The position numbers were made by a program, and so were the translations under genes. The notes under the pieces are model-generated. The model worked only from the letters and a program-made list of their open reading frames with translations. It searched no databases and was not told where the DNA came from. 42,781 bases of DNA, taken from a virus. Of the stretch, positions 14,858 through 24,490 are shown in pieces. The first letter of the stretch is position 1, and each line of letters starts with the position of its first letter. The DNA lies in IMG/VR virus record IMGVR_UViG_3300020377_000003, positions 1 to 42,781 of that record, one strand, 5' to 3'.

Positions 14858-17800
14858 TCACTCTACTCTTTTCTTTGCTTTATCCTTATTGTACCCAGTA
14901 ATGAAATCAAACCAGCTTGGCTTCAAATCTTCGTCCAAATCTTCGTCATTTTCCGCAATCCAAGCGCTTAGGGTACGGTTAATCTGGATAGCTCCGGGCA
15001 ATCCTAAAATAGTTCCTAGCGTAGTAATTAGCGGTTTAATTCGTTGCAATTCTGGGTCATCTTCTGGGTCAGCTTCTGGGTCAGTAATGTATTCATATTT
15101 GTCGGTCAGGTAGTCAGCAGCCCGAATTAAGTTTTCCCCAAAGCTTTCCACAGGTGACATAGAATACCCGTAGTCGCTAACAAACCCACCTACGATATCC
15201 CTAACAAAAGGCACTGTGCCGCCTAGTGTGTTGACTGTTCTTGTTATCAGCCAGTTTCCTACGGTGTTCTTTTTGTTGCCGTCCTCATCTTCTTCGTCAA
15301 AGTCAGGCACTTTATCGGTTAGCACTGCTTGAGCTGCTTCAGCAATAGTTATCAAAACAAATATTCTTGCTGCTGCTTTAGCTACAGTTAACGGCTTTTT
15401 AAGTCGAACCTCGCCAGTGATTTGTCTGGTTAGACCGTATAACAAAGCAAAGAAGCTGTAGAACATCGTGAATATTTTCATAATGCCAGCTCTACGCTGT
15501 ACCTCATTGAGGTCTTTCAAGCCACCTGCTGTCTGCGATATACGGACCACTCTGTCTGCATATTTAACTGCACCGTCTACGTTATTAGGCTCAGCTCGTA
15601 GCGCCCGGTTATAAGCTGCTATCCATGTCGGTATATCAACACCGTACATCTGTATGCCAGCAATTGCTAACATAGCCATTTCAGATACCCGGGCTTGGAT
15701 ACCTTGCTTTCCTTTAAATGTTCTTAATGCTGTTCTAACTTCACGGTCAGTACTTTCCAATCTGTTACGCATTTCACCAGAAAGGTCAAAAACCATTTTT
15801 CTAGTTTTTGGGTCAATAGCTTGTTTTACACCTAGCAAAACATCTTTGGTAACTACAGCAGCGCTAATAGGACCGTAAGTCGTGTCTGCCATCAGTCTGT
15901 CTATTGTAGCGGTATAACCAAGCAACTGAGCTGCCATGGTGCTGTAAGATAAACCTAGCACGGCTACTGTGACGTTGTTACGCACACCTAGCGCTAATGT
16001 TTCCCATGCGTTAGTAGGCGGCTGGTTTTCATTGTTAGCTGCGATAGCACCTACCCAGTTTTGCAGCTCTCGTAGATATGCCGCCCCTACTTTTTCTGTA
16101 ACTACATCTACTATCTCTTGCGAGTTTAAAATCTTCTTGGCGTTTCTGACAGCTTCATAGTGCGTAATAAAATGCACCGGGCGGTCAAACACATTCATCA
16201 GCCGTTCTATTCTAAAATCGATAGGGGCAGCAAAAGCTTCGCTACGCTCTTTAGTCATAGAGCTGTTTAAAGATGCTTTTACAGTAGAAGACTGAAACGC
16301 TTGCAGCGCATCCATGTTGTCAATGTCTTCACCTTTTTTGCTGCGACTGCCGTCATACAGCATAGGAAAATAACCACCAGTCCATGTGCCATGCTGGTTA
16401 GTTATTTTTCTAGGTTCAATCTTTGCTGGTGACCTACCGTTTTCATTTCTATAAATCTGGTCAACCGCTGGGTATATCTCTTCAGATATATTCCAGATGT
16501 CTTGAATAAGTTCCCACTCTTCTTTAGTCAGCGCCGATAAAGCTTTATCAATTAATTCCTCATTAATATTACGCCCGTATTCTCGCTCACCGTTAATTAA
16601 CTTTTGCAGGTTACTTTCGTTACCTGTGTTTAAAGCCAGCATCAGTAAAGAACCACGGTCCCAAGTCTCTCCCGGTAGCGCCAGCTCTCCTACGTCAACA
16701 CGCTTGCCCAGCTTCTTTCTTACGTCTTTAGGCAAGGCGTTAAGCTTAGCGTTAATCCTTGCGCTTATCTTACCCAGCATATCTTGTTCCGCTGCTGATG
16801 CGTCAGCAAACGGCTGGTATATAGTTTGATGCCAGATACCGTTAGGCTCGTTGTTATCCATCATTTCTAGCAACAGCTCTACTTTAAGCAGCGCTGCATC
16901 TAAGTATGATAAACGTATCGCACCCTTATCCAGCAAGCTCTGGTCTGTTGTAGTAATGTTTTTCTTTCTAGCCTTTGTAGCTTTAGCTGTTGGGCGAGAC
17001 TGTAGCTTAGATACTAGCTGTGCAATAACAGTAGCTCTGTCCCGGCGTTCCTGACCGATTAGCAGTTTTTTCTTTAGCCGTCCTTGTTTTACAATTGTCT
17101 CTACTGAATTATATAAATCCTCAAAATCAGCGACTGACAAATCGTTAAAATTCTTTACTCGGTCAGCTTCTGCTAAGACGGCTGGGTACTCAAAAATAGC
17201 CCCGTCATTCTCTTCAGCCGCTGCCATCCACTTAGCTAGCGCTTGCAGCTCTAATTTAGCTCTACGCTTTTCAGACATTTTTGGTCCTAGACTATACAAG
17301 TCTAGTATGCTTCGGACCCTGTCCATATAGTCAGCGTCTACGTTAGGAAATTTCTTCCTATCACCTTTGTATTTAACTAACGTAGTTCTTTGTTTAGCAA
17401 TTTGCTTTTGTAATCGAATGGCTTCTTTTGCCATTTCATAATTTACTAGCTGCTGAAACTTATGTTTATAAGCTGCTATCTTATCGCCTTTGCGTAATGC
17501 TTTCCCGGCTTCCCTAGCGTGTTTCTTTTCTGCTGCTAGAAACTTACTAGGATTAATGTCACGCACTGTTTTTGCTAATAGGCGCTGCTTTGCCATAGCC
17601 TTAATAAACTTAATTTTAAAAGCTGGCTCAGAGGTGCGTAATGCGTCTAGCTCTGCTTGCAGCACCTCAGACCGTAAATCTGTTTCGTGTACGCTAGCAA
17701 TAGCCTCAGACGTTGCCCCTTCTTCTACTACAGGACCGTCATCCAACAGCGCAGCGGATAGCTGTTGATTTACCCCCTGCTCAAACGGAACAAACGTGTT

Positions 17801-20800
17801 TAAAGAGTTCATCATCTCTTCAAAAGTCTGGAAACCAAAATAGTTAGCAACAGCTCCCGGCGATACAGTGTCCTTGCCTGTACCGTAAATAACAGACGTA
17901 CCTATCTTAGGTAGCTTAGCCAGTCCGTCTTCGCCAATTAGTTCTACCAGCAGTTTTTTATTAATCTTGCCTACGTCTAACTCTACTTTTTGTCCTAATG
18001 CATCTGTGCCTTTAGTTAGACCGTACATTAGTTTGTATATAGGCTTTTGGTTTAGCTCTGTTTCAACACCGGGTCTCAGCTCTTCTGCCTTAGCGTCACG
18101 CTCTTCTAACTGACCCTGCTCAATATCTTTTAGTTTCTTAGAAACGTGTTTCGCTTTTGCTTGTGCTTTTGCTCGGTCTACTTTCTGTCGATATTCGTTG
18201 TATTCTTTCTGGGTCATACCAGCTTCTTGAGCTGTAGCAAACATAGCTGATAGTTTGTATTGGTCTTGCATGGTGGCTATCTCATTATCAGTAGCCAGCA
18301 TACGGTCCATAACTGCTTTGACCTCTAGACTGTATTCTACGTCCAGTCCGTTATAGCCACCCATTCTTTTGATAGCTCTGTAGACGCTGGTCATCCATGC
18401 TGCAAATCTTGTAAAAGCATCTAGCAGTGTAAATGACGGTGCTTCGCCTTTCTGTAAATAATTTTCAAAACCTCTAGCAAACTGCTCATGCATAGCAATT
18501 GCTACATACCTAGTTGTGCTGTCACCTCGCAGGTCATTGCTCATTATAAAGCGCTTGAGCTGGTTCTCTGACATACTCTGTATTTTTGCAGCAGCTTCTT
18601 TGTTCTTATCTTTGTTGGCTCGTTTTACTGCCTCTTCTCTAATTTCGTTTGTGCGGCTAGCCCACCACCGTTTCACTGTGGTCCAGTCTTTGTCTAATCT
18701 ACCGCCAAACTCTGACGCATCTTCTTTGAGCTGCTCCAACCAAAAGTGTCCAGCCTCATGTAGAAATGTACTACGGTCTGCACTTTCAAAAATTTGAATT
18801 AGTGTTACTGGCTTACCGTTCTGGTCTATAATTTGGTCTTTTGGTGTAAACGTACCACCAGTGTTTGTTTCTCTAGTCTGTTCTAGTGTCAGTCCCTCAG
18901 ACCCCGGCAACTGGCTTAGCGTAGTGTCTACGGCTGGCTCACCTGTCGTTACATACTGTAGCGGCAGCAGGTCTACTTTCTGGTCAGCAAAAGGTCGTTC
19001 AGCTAATGGCTTGCCCTGAGCTTCCGGGTTAAAATTTACCCAGCTATTCTGTCCTCTGGTTTCAGATGTTAATGCCCACCTAGCCCACGGACTTTTAGTC
19101 ATCAGCATATGGTTACGCCACGCAGCTTCTTCCCCTAATGGTCCGAAACCTACCGTACTCATTGTATGAGCAAAGTAGTCGTGTACAGCTCGTAGCAGGT
19201 CGTTATACAGCAACGGCACACCGTTCATATCAACACGCCCACTGTCACGCAATAACGGGTGGTCTTCGTACACTACGCCCGGTGGACCAAACTGGTCAGG
19301 TATTGTCTGGAATATAAACAGGTGATTGTTTGCGTTTACATCATTACGCATTTGCTCAGACATTTTCTTGCCTGAGTACGGTTCGCCTTTACCTGTAAAA
19401 ATTTCTACTTTGATGGGTAGCGTGTCAAACTGCTCTAGCAGCTCTACGCTTAATTCTTCGTATGCCCGTCTGACATCCGGGTTGTCTAAATTATTTAAGC
19501 CTAGCTCGTTGTAGGCTTCCATAATTTCTGTTTGAGTATCTATCTGGTCTTGCGTCAGCTCACCAGCTTGCTCAGTAGGTGTCACGGTTCGCTTAGCTAA
19601 CCGTGACGCTAACCTTATTGCTGATTTGTTTGCTTCGTCTGTTTTCGGGGAACGAAATTCACCTTTGACTTCCCGGTAGCTATTTGTGGCTCCGTATCCA
19701 CTACCGTAAGCCCATAGGCGCTCAACCGTTCTGGTAACCTGTTGTGCATTGCTTCCAATAAGCTCTGCGGCTCTTCCGATTGCGGTGTCAAATTCTTCGA
19801 TTGCTTTTGCGTCATTTGGGTCTCCTAAGTAATACGCAAGCAGACTGCCGTCCTCACCTACGGTGAAGCCGACTAGACCACTTTCGTCTATTATTTTTGT
19901 CAGCTCTTGTTCACTGAGCTGCTCTTTCATTTTGAAAGTTACCACAGATGTATTAAAACTTCCATCAGTATATTGATAACCTACTCTTTTTTTATTTTTA
20001 GAGGGTTTTTCTCTAACGTGAAACTGCTCTTGGTTAAACATTTCTGCAAACCTAACCAAGGCAGCTAAAGCTCTTGCCCGGTCTTCATTTCGCATTTCTA
20101 TTTCTAAGGCAAGAGACGGCTCAGCTTCCCCACCATAAAATCCATAGCTAGGTACTTTGTTTATGGTGAGGGCTGGCTTCTTCTTTTTACCCGTGCCTGT
20201 CATTATATTTTGCGTATGATAGACTAAGGCGTTGTACGCTATTTCTTGTAGCGCAACAAAAGCGTCCCGGTCTCCGTTGACTGCCGCTTTGTGTAAATTA
20301 TCTAAACCCGGTATTGTCCCGGTAGCTGCTGATAATCCTATTCGTATTTTACCTGTTTCTGCTTCCCATTTTCTTTGCTTACGCAGCGCTATTAATCTTT
20401 TAGCGGTACGCTTTAGATGGTCTACGTCAGTCTTACTCATGCCGTTAAGCACGTCACCTTTTTCAGTAGACCTACCTGTAAACTCTTGTCTAGGCTGGCT
20501 CAGTTCTTGTAGTTGTGATTGATACCCACCTTCTTTTAGTACCCGTTGATAAATCCCTGTATTTAGCAACGTGCTAAAATCAGGAACGTCACCTATCATT
20601 TCATGTGTTAGGTCACCGTCTTCTAATATCTGTAGCTCTGTTCTAGTCTCGCCTTTAGCGCTAGCTTTTTCATACAAAGCTTTTGCCATAGACCAGATAG
20701 TCTCTTGTACTTCCATAGGGTCCATGTTGGCTTCAATAGCAGCTCTGCGTGTCAACACGCTCATAGCCATGTAACCGGGGCTTTTCCCGGGACGCACTGT

Positions 20801-23800
20801 ACCTGCTTGGCTAAATATTTGCTGGTCTACAAAAGCCCAGTTTGCCATCCATGCATCGTTAGTAACCTCATTATCAAACCCGACAAGGTTTAGGTAAAAT
20901 GAATTTACTTTAGGACCAGATAACGTAATCGCATCGTCTGGCGTAGTCAGCGCTATAAGGCTGTTGTTTACCCACGCCTTTAGTACGCTAGCATCACCTT
21001 TGTCACCTTGGACGTTTGCACCCATTATTTTTTTAATAGACGGTATGTCTGTTGGTCTGCCAGCCGCTACCCATGCAGTCCACACTTGCAGCGCATTTTG
21101 TAAATTACTTTCTACGCTAGTTTGTGGTGACAGCGCAGCTAGCAGCGCAGTAAATCTTGGTGCGTCTTCTTTAAAGACAACATCCAAAGCTGCTTTGCTT
21201 CGTCTATACCAACCTAGTTTTGCTCTACCAGCTCTAGCGCTAGCAGCAGTCTCTTGTATGCTAGGTAGCTGCTTGTAAAGAGTAACCAGCTTTTTTGCTG
21301 ATTGTATTGTTAATAATTCAATTTCATCTGGCTGCAAAAATTTTGCAATAGTGGCGAACCCCGGCACTTCTTTTCTGAAACGGGCTAAATTCTTTTTACC
21401 TTTTGCAGAAAGAGTTTGGTCGGGAGGAAAGACCGCCGGGGTTCCCTTGCTTCCAATCTCAGGATTATTCTGGTCTACTTGGAATTTTTGTTCTGCTTCG
21501 TCTTGGGCTGCATTATTAAGCTGCGTGATAATTTCTTGGTCGGTCCAGTTCTCAAACAGGATGCCGTTCTTGCTCATGTCCTGCTGGATTTGTCTGCGTC
21601 TTTTAGTACGCAGCGCTACGCTGCCATCATCTTCAAATCTGTTTTTCAGTTCGATAGGTGTATCTACTAAAATAACCCCGGTATCTTTAGCAGTGTTTTT
21701 TAGATTGCCATTTACACCTGCTGTTATATTTAGCGTAGACATATCTACAGGCACTGAGTTTTCGTGCCGTGGCTTATACGTCAGATTAATAGAATTGTGA
21801 TAACCCTCGTTTACCCCAGTCTCATCATTAGGCGCTGTAATAGTGTCAGGCGCTGTGTCAGTAGTCTGGATAGGATTGTAATACATAATTCTAGGAATTG
21901 ATTTGGTAGCCACACCTACGGCGTTAGCAGTAGGGTCAGAGACTGTTACATCAATTGTCTGACTAGACGCAGCTTCTAAACCCGTCTCTGTAGCCTCTGT
22001 GGGTGCTGTTGTACCCTGCTGGTTAGCTTCTAGCTCTCTTAGCTCTGCTACGGTCCCTAAGTCCTCTGACGTATATACAGGTGCAGCATTAGATGTTCTT
22101 TGCACCTCTGTAGGAGTTTGGTTGCCAGCTATAATTAAATTATCTTCATTAAACATACTAAGAGGGCTGACATAACTGCCAGTCTCTTCAGAAGCTCTGG
22201 CTGCTCTGACTGCATATCGTTTTGCTGTTAACAACGCCAGCAGCTCAGCTTGCTTAGTATCAAAATTACCTGTGCGGATAATTTGTTCTTTTACGTTTTG
22301 TGCTATCTGTTCTGTTTCTTGTACAGAGGCGGCTACCTCTGTTTCATTCATAGACGCAAGCTGGTCACCGTTGTCTACAGCGTCAATCATATCCTGTAGG
22401 TCTTGCTGCTCGTTTTCAGACATCTCTTCTAACTCAGCCCCGGTAATACCATCAGGCGAGGTAGATGATGATTTATTATGCAGCTCCATAAACCCGTCAA
22501 CACCAAGTATGTGCCGCACATAAGCGTCTGTGTTTACCTCAATCTTCTGTCCAGCGGTAGCAGCTTCGTTTACCTCGTTCTGGTCTAAGCCCAGCGATTT
22601 AATTACGCTGTCAGCGTCTGGTCTGTCTTGGTCAAATTGTTTAAGGTCGCTGGCTTCTATATATACTTTTTCTACGCCTTTCTCTTTTAGGTCTTCAGCA
22701 ATTACTGTAGAGCTATCAATCAGGCTCTGACCTTCTGTGCTTAGTTTTGATTTTTGTTTTTCAATAATTTCGCCAGTCTTTAACCAGCCTTGTATTGCTT
22801 GTTTTTGTTTTCTGCGTCCGTTCCATGTCCCGGTAGCAGTAGCAATATCCAGCGGCGTAGTAATAGCGCCACCTGCTACCTCTAGAACCACTTCGTTCCA
22901 ATCTACTTTTCCTGTGGAAAACTTTTGCGCTAACGCTTCGCCAGTACCTTCAGCAGTTAAGCTTGTGCCTACTTGGGCTGCCGTATTTAGCCCGATACTT
23001 TTACCAGAAAATTTAGATATAAGACCAAACTGAACCAGTTGGGTCATACTAATAGTAGCGCCTCTAATTCTGCCTACGCTGATAGCGTAGTCCATTGCTT
23101 CCGGGCTGTTGATAAACTGTTGAAAACCTTCTTCGGTAACTAAATCAAAACCGTATTTTTTCTGTACTGCGTTAGCTACCTCGCTGCCTACGCTACTTTC
23201 AGATATAAATGTACCACCAGCAGCCAGTGAAGTTCCTAGCAATGGGTTTTTAGTTACAATAGTAGCTAGCGCTGACGTACCGATAACAGGCGCAAATTCT
23301 ATACCTACCTCTGATAGAAAAGCGCTAGCTCCTACCGGGTCTTTTATAACAGCGTCTAAAAAATCGCTTGTAGCTTCTACTAAGCTAGCGTCCGGGTTGT
23401 TCTTTAATAGTTTCTGAAATTCTTGAGCTTGTGTTGAAAACTGTGCGTTTTTTCTATCTTCCCGGGCAATGATTGCAGCTTTTTCAAACAGCTTATACGA
23501 GCTGTCTAGTAACTGCGTTTTTTGTAACTCAGGGTCAGCGTCTGCTTCTGTTCCAAATATCAGCTCACCTATCCATGTGTTCAATGTTATTCTTGGCAAA
23601 CTGTCTATTAAAGAGCTTATACCAGCGCTTTCTAAAATACTTGGTGTGCCGTATGGACCGCCATAATTTCCGTATCGCTCCAGCCGCATCATTTCTTCTA
23701 GAGCTTTGTCTAAATCGGCTTTGTTGTTTGGGTCTAAGCCCATAGCTTTAGCCATGGCTTTTAATGTGCTGTCTTCGTAAAAATTCTTTTCTAGTGTTTC

Positions 23801-24490
23801 TGTAATACTCAGTTCAGCTTCTTCAGCCAGCCTAGCTTTCAGTCCAGCAGCAATACTGTATAGACCGCCTTCTATTCTTCCAAAGCCTCTATCCAAAGCG
23901 TTAAGCGTTCCTTCGCCATAACTTATAACGCTTTCGCCTGTGTTCAGCCCGGGTATCGCAGCTAGCTGGTTTTCCAAAGAAGCTAGTGTGTTGATGTTGC
24001 TGCTCTGCGTAGTTAGCAGCTCTGGTTTGTTAGTTAGTGTGTCTGTCAGCACAGGCGCATTGTTAAGGTCTTCTACAACATTGTACCGTTCCATTTGTGC
24101 TTTTAAAATTTTAGGGTCAACAGTCAATAAGACATCTCTAGGTACACCCAATACTTTTTCTGCTTTAGTGTATAAAGCTTCCATTTCCGGGTTAGGTAAT
24201 ACGTCAGCGTTGTCCGTCAACACGTTCACACTGTTGCTAACAGTGTCTACTTTTTCGTTAACTGGCTTAGCTGTTATAAATGTCTGGTCATTGCTACCCA
24301 GCTCAGGACTACCTATGGTGCTAGTGTTTGTGACAGCATCCGCTTTGGTGTCCGTGCCAATCATGTCAGGTACATTAAGTACGCCGTCTGCTTCCGTAAG
24401 TGCAGAGTTATCAATTTGCACAGCGTCTTTTTTATCGCCTAGCAAGCTACCTTCTTCTTTGTTTTGAAATATAGAAGAAACTGTTCCCAT
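14858..24490 (-). CDS. Giant (3210-residue) internal virion/polyvalent protein with embedded zincin domain
   Basis: By position (third core gene after gp14- and gp15-like genes, before the fibre) it corresponds to T7 gp16, the ejected core protein, but is more than twice as long. Visible blocks: a small-residue-rich hydrophobic stretch at about 385-450; a helical domain at about 1020-1280 with GWYRRSKAAL, AALSPQTSVESNL and GPKVNSFYLNLVG...VTNDAW, resembling a phage domain of unknown function (DUF7178-like); a conserved block at 1700-1850 (HDYFAHTMSTVGFGP); HEAGHFW with H1911, a zinc-peptidase motif; and a C-terminal helical region (about 2830-3130) like large polyvalent protein domain 38. I see no clear lytic transglycosylase domain. 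It is probably injected with the DNA. Confidence 0.85.
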   Translation of the reverse strand: MGTVSSIFQNKEEGSLLGDKKDAVQIDNSALTEADGVLNVPDMIGTDTKADAVTNTSTIGSPELGSNDQTFITAKPVNEKVDTVSNSVNVLTDNADVLPNPEMEALYTKAEKVLGVPRDVLLTVDPKILKAQMERYNVVEDLNNAPVLTDTLTNKPELLTTQSSNINTLASLENQLAAIPGLNTGESVISYGEGTLNALDRGFGRIEGGLYSIAAGLKARLAEEAELSITETLEKNFYEDSTLKAMAKAMGLDPNNKADLDKALEEMMRLERYGNYGGPYGTPSILESAGISSLIDSLPRITLNTWIGELIFGTEADADPELQKTQLLDSSYKLFEKAAIIAREDRKNAQFSTQAQEFQKLLKNNPDASLVEATSDFLDAVIKDPVGASAFLSEVGIEFAPVIGTSALATIVTKNPLLGTSLAAGGTFISESSVGSEVANAVQKKYGFDLVTEEGFQQFINSPEAMDYAISVGRIRGATISMTQLVQFGLISKFSGKSIGLNTAAQVGTSLTAEGTGEALAQKFSTGKVDWNEVVLEVAGGAITTPLDIATATGTWNGRRKQKQAIQGWLKTGEIIEKQKSKLSTEGQSLIDSSTVIAEDLKEKGVEKVYIEASDLKQFDQDRPDADSVIKSLGLDQNEVNEAATAGQKIEVNTDAYVRHILGVDGFMELHNKSSSTSPDGITGAELEEMSENEQQDLQDMIDAVDNGDQLASMNETEVAASVQETEQIAQNVKEQIIRTGNFDTKQAELLALLTAKRYAVRAARASEETGSYVSPLSMFNEDNLIIAGNQTPTEVQRTSNAAPVYTSEDLGTVAELRELEANQQGTTAPTEATETGLEAASSQTIDVTVSDPTANAVGVATKSIPRIMYYNPIQTTDTAPDTITAPNDETGVNEGYHNSINLTYKPRHENSVPVDMSTLNITAGVNGNLKNTAKDTGVILVDTPIELKNRFEDDGSVALRTKRRRQIQQDMSKNGILFENWTDQEIITQLNNAAQDEAEQKFQVDQNNPEIGSKGTPAVFPPDQTLSAKGKKNLARFRKEVPGFATIAKFLQPDEIELLTIQSAKKLVTLYKQLPSIQETAASARAGRAKLGWYRRSKAALDVVFKEDAPRFTALLAALSPQTSVESNLQNALQVWTAWVAAGRPTDIPSIKKIMGANVQGDKGDASVLKAWVNNSLIALTTPDDAITLSGPKVNSFYLNLVGFDNEVTNDAWMANWAFVDQQIFSQAGTVRPGKSPGYMAMSVLTRRAAIEANMDPMEVQETIWSMAKALYEKASAKGETRTELQILEDGDLTHEMIGDVPDFSTLLNTGIYQRVLKEGGYQSQLQELSQPRQEFTGRSTEKGDVLNGMSKTDVDHLKRTAKRLIALRKQRKWEAETGKIRIGLSAATGTIPGLDNLHKAAVNGDRDAFVALQEIAYNALVYHTQNIMTGTGKKKKPALTINKVPSYGFYGGEAEPSLALEIEMRNEDRARALAALVRFAEMFNQEQFHVREKPSKNKKRVGYQYTDGSFNTSVVTFKMKEQLSEQELTKIIDESGLVGFTVGEDGSLLAYYLGDPNDAKAIEEFDTAIGRAAELIGSNAQQVTRTVERLWAYGSGYGATNSYREVKGEFRSPKTDEANKSAIRLASRLAKRTVTPTEQAGELTQDQIDTQTEIMEAYNELGLNNLDNPDVRRAYEELSVELLEQFDTLPIKVEIFTGKGEPYSGKKMSEQMRNDVNANNHLFIFQTIPDQFGPPGVVYEDHPLLRDSGRVDMNGVPLLYNDLLRAVHDYFAHTMSTVGFGPLGEEAAWRNHMLMTKSPWARWALTSETRGQNSWVNFNPEAQGKPLAERPFADQKVDLLPLQYVTTGEPAVDTTLSQLPGSEGLTLEQTRETNTGGTFTPKDQIIDQNGKPVTLIQIFESADRSTFLHEAGHFWLEQLKEDASEFGGRLDKDWTTVKRWWASRTNEIREEAVKRANKDKNKEAAAKIQSMSENQLKRFIMSNDLRGDSTTRYVAIAMHEQFARGFENYLQKGEAPSFTLLDAFTRFAAWMTSVYRAIKRMGGYNGLDVEYSLEVKAVMDRMLATDNEIATMQDQYKLSAMFATAQEAGMTQKEYNEYRQKVDRAKAQAKAKHVSKKLKDIEQGQLEERDAKAEELRPGVETELNQKPIYKLMYGLTKGTDALGQKVELDVGKINKKLLVELIGEDGLAKLPKIGTSVIYGTGKDTVSPGAVANYFGFQTFEEMMNSLNTFVPFEQGVNQQLSAALLDDGPVVEEGATSEAIASVHETDLRSEVLQAELDALRTSEPAFKIKFIKAMAKQRLLAKTVRDINPSKFLAAEKKHAREAGKALRKGDKIAAYKHKFQQLVNYEMAKEAIRLQKQIAKQRTTLVKYKGDRKKFPNVDADYMDRVRSILDLYSLGPKMSEKRRAKLELQALAKWMAAAEENDGAIFEYPAVLAEADRVKNFNDLSVADFEDLYNSVETIVKQGRLKKKLLIGQERRDRATVIAQLVSKLQSRPTAKATKARKKNITTTDQSLLDKGAIRLSYLDAALLKVELLLEMMDNNEPNGIWHQTIYQPFADASAAEQDMLGKISARINAKLNALPKDVRKKLGKRVDVGELALPGETWDRGSLLMLALNTGNESNLQKLINGEREYGRNINEELIDKALSALTKEEWELIQDIWNISEEIYPAVDQIYRNENGRSPAKIEPRKITNQHGTWTGGYFPMLYDGSRSKKGEDIDNMDALQAFQSSTVKASLNSSMTKERSEAFAAPIDFRIERLMNVFDRPVHFITHYEAVRNAKKILNSQEIVDVVTEKVGAAYLRELQNWVGAIAANNENQPPTNAWETLALGVRNNVTVAVLGLSYSTMAAQLLGYTATIDRLMADTTYGPISAAVVTKDVLLGVKQAIDPKTRKMVFDLSGEMRNRLESTDREVRTALRTFKGKQGIQARVSEMAMLAIAGIQMYGVDIPTWIAAYNRALRAEPNNVDGAVKYADRVVRISQTAGGLKDLNEVQRRAGIMKIFTMFYSFFALLYGLTRQITGEVRLKKPLTVAKAAARIFVLITIAEAAQAVLTDKVPDFDEEDEDGNKKNTVGNWLITRTVNTLGGTVPFVRDIVGGFVSDYGYSMSPVESFGENLIRAADYLTDKYEYITDPEADPEDDPELQRIKPLITTLGTILGLPGAIQINRTLSAWIAENDEDLDEDLKPSWFDFITGYNKDKAKKRVE

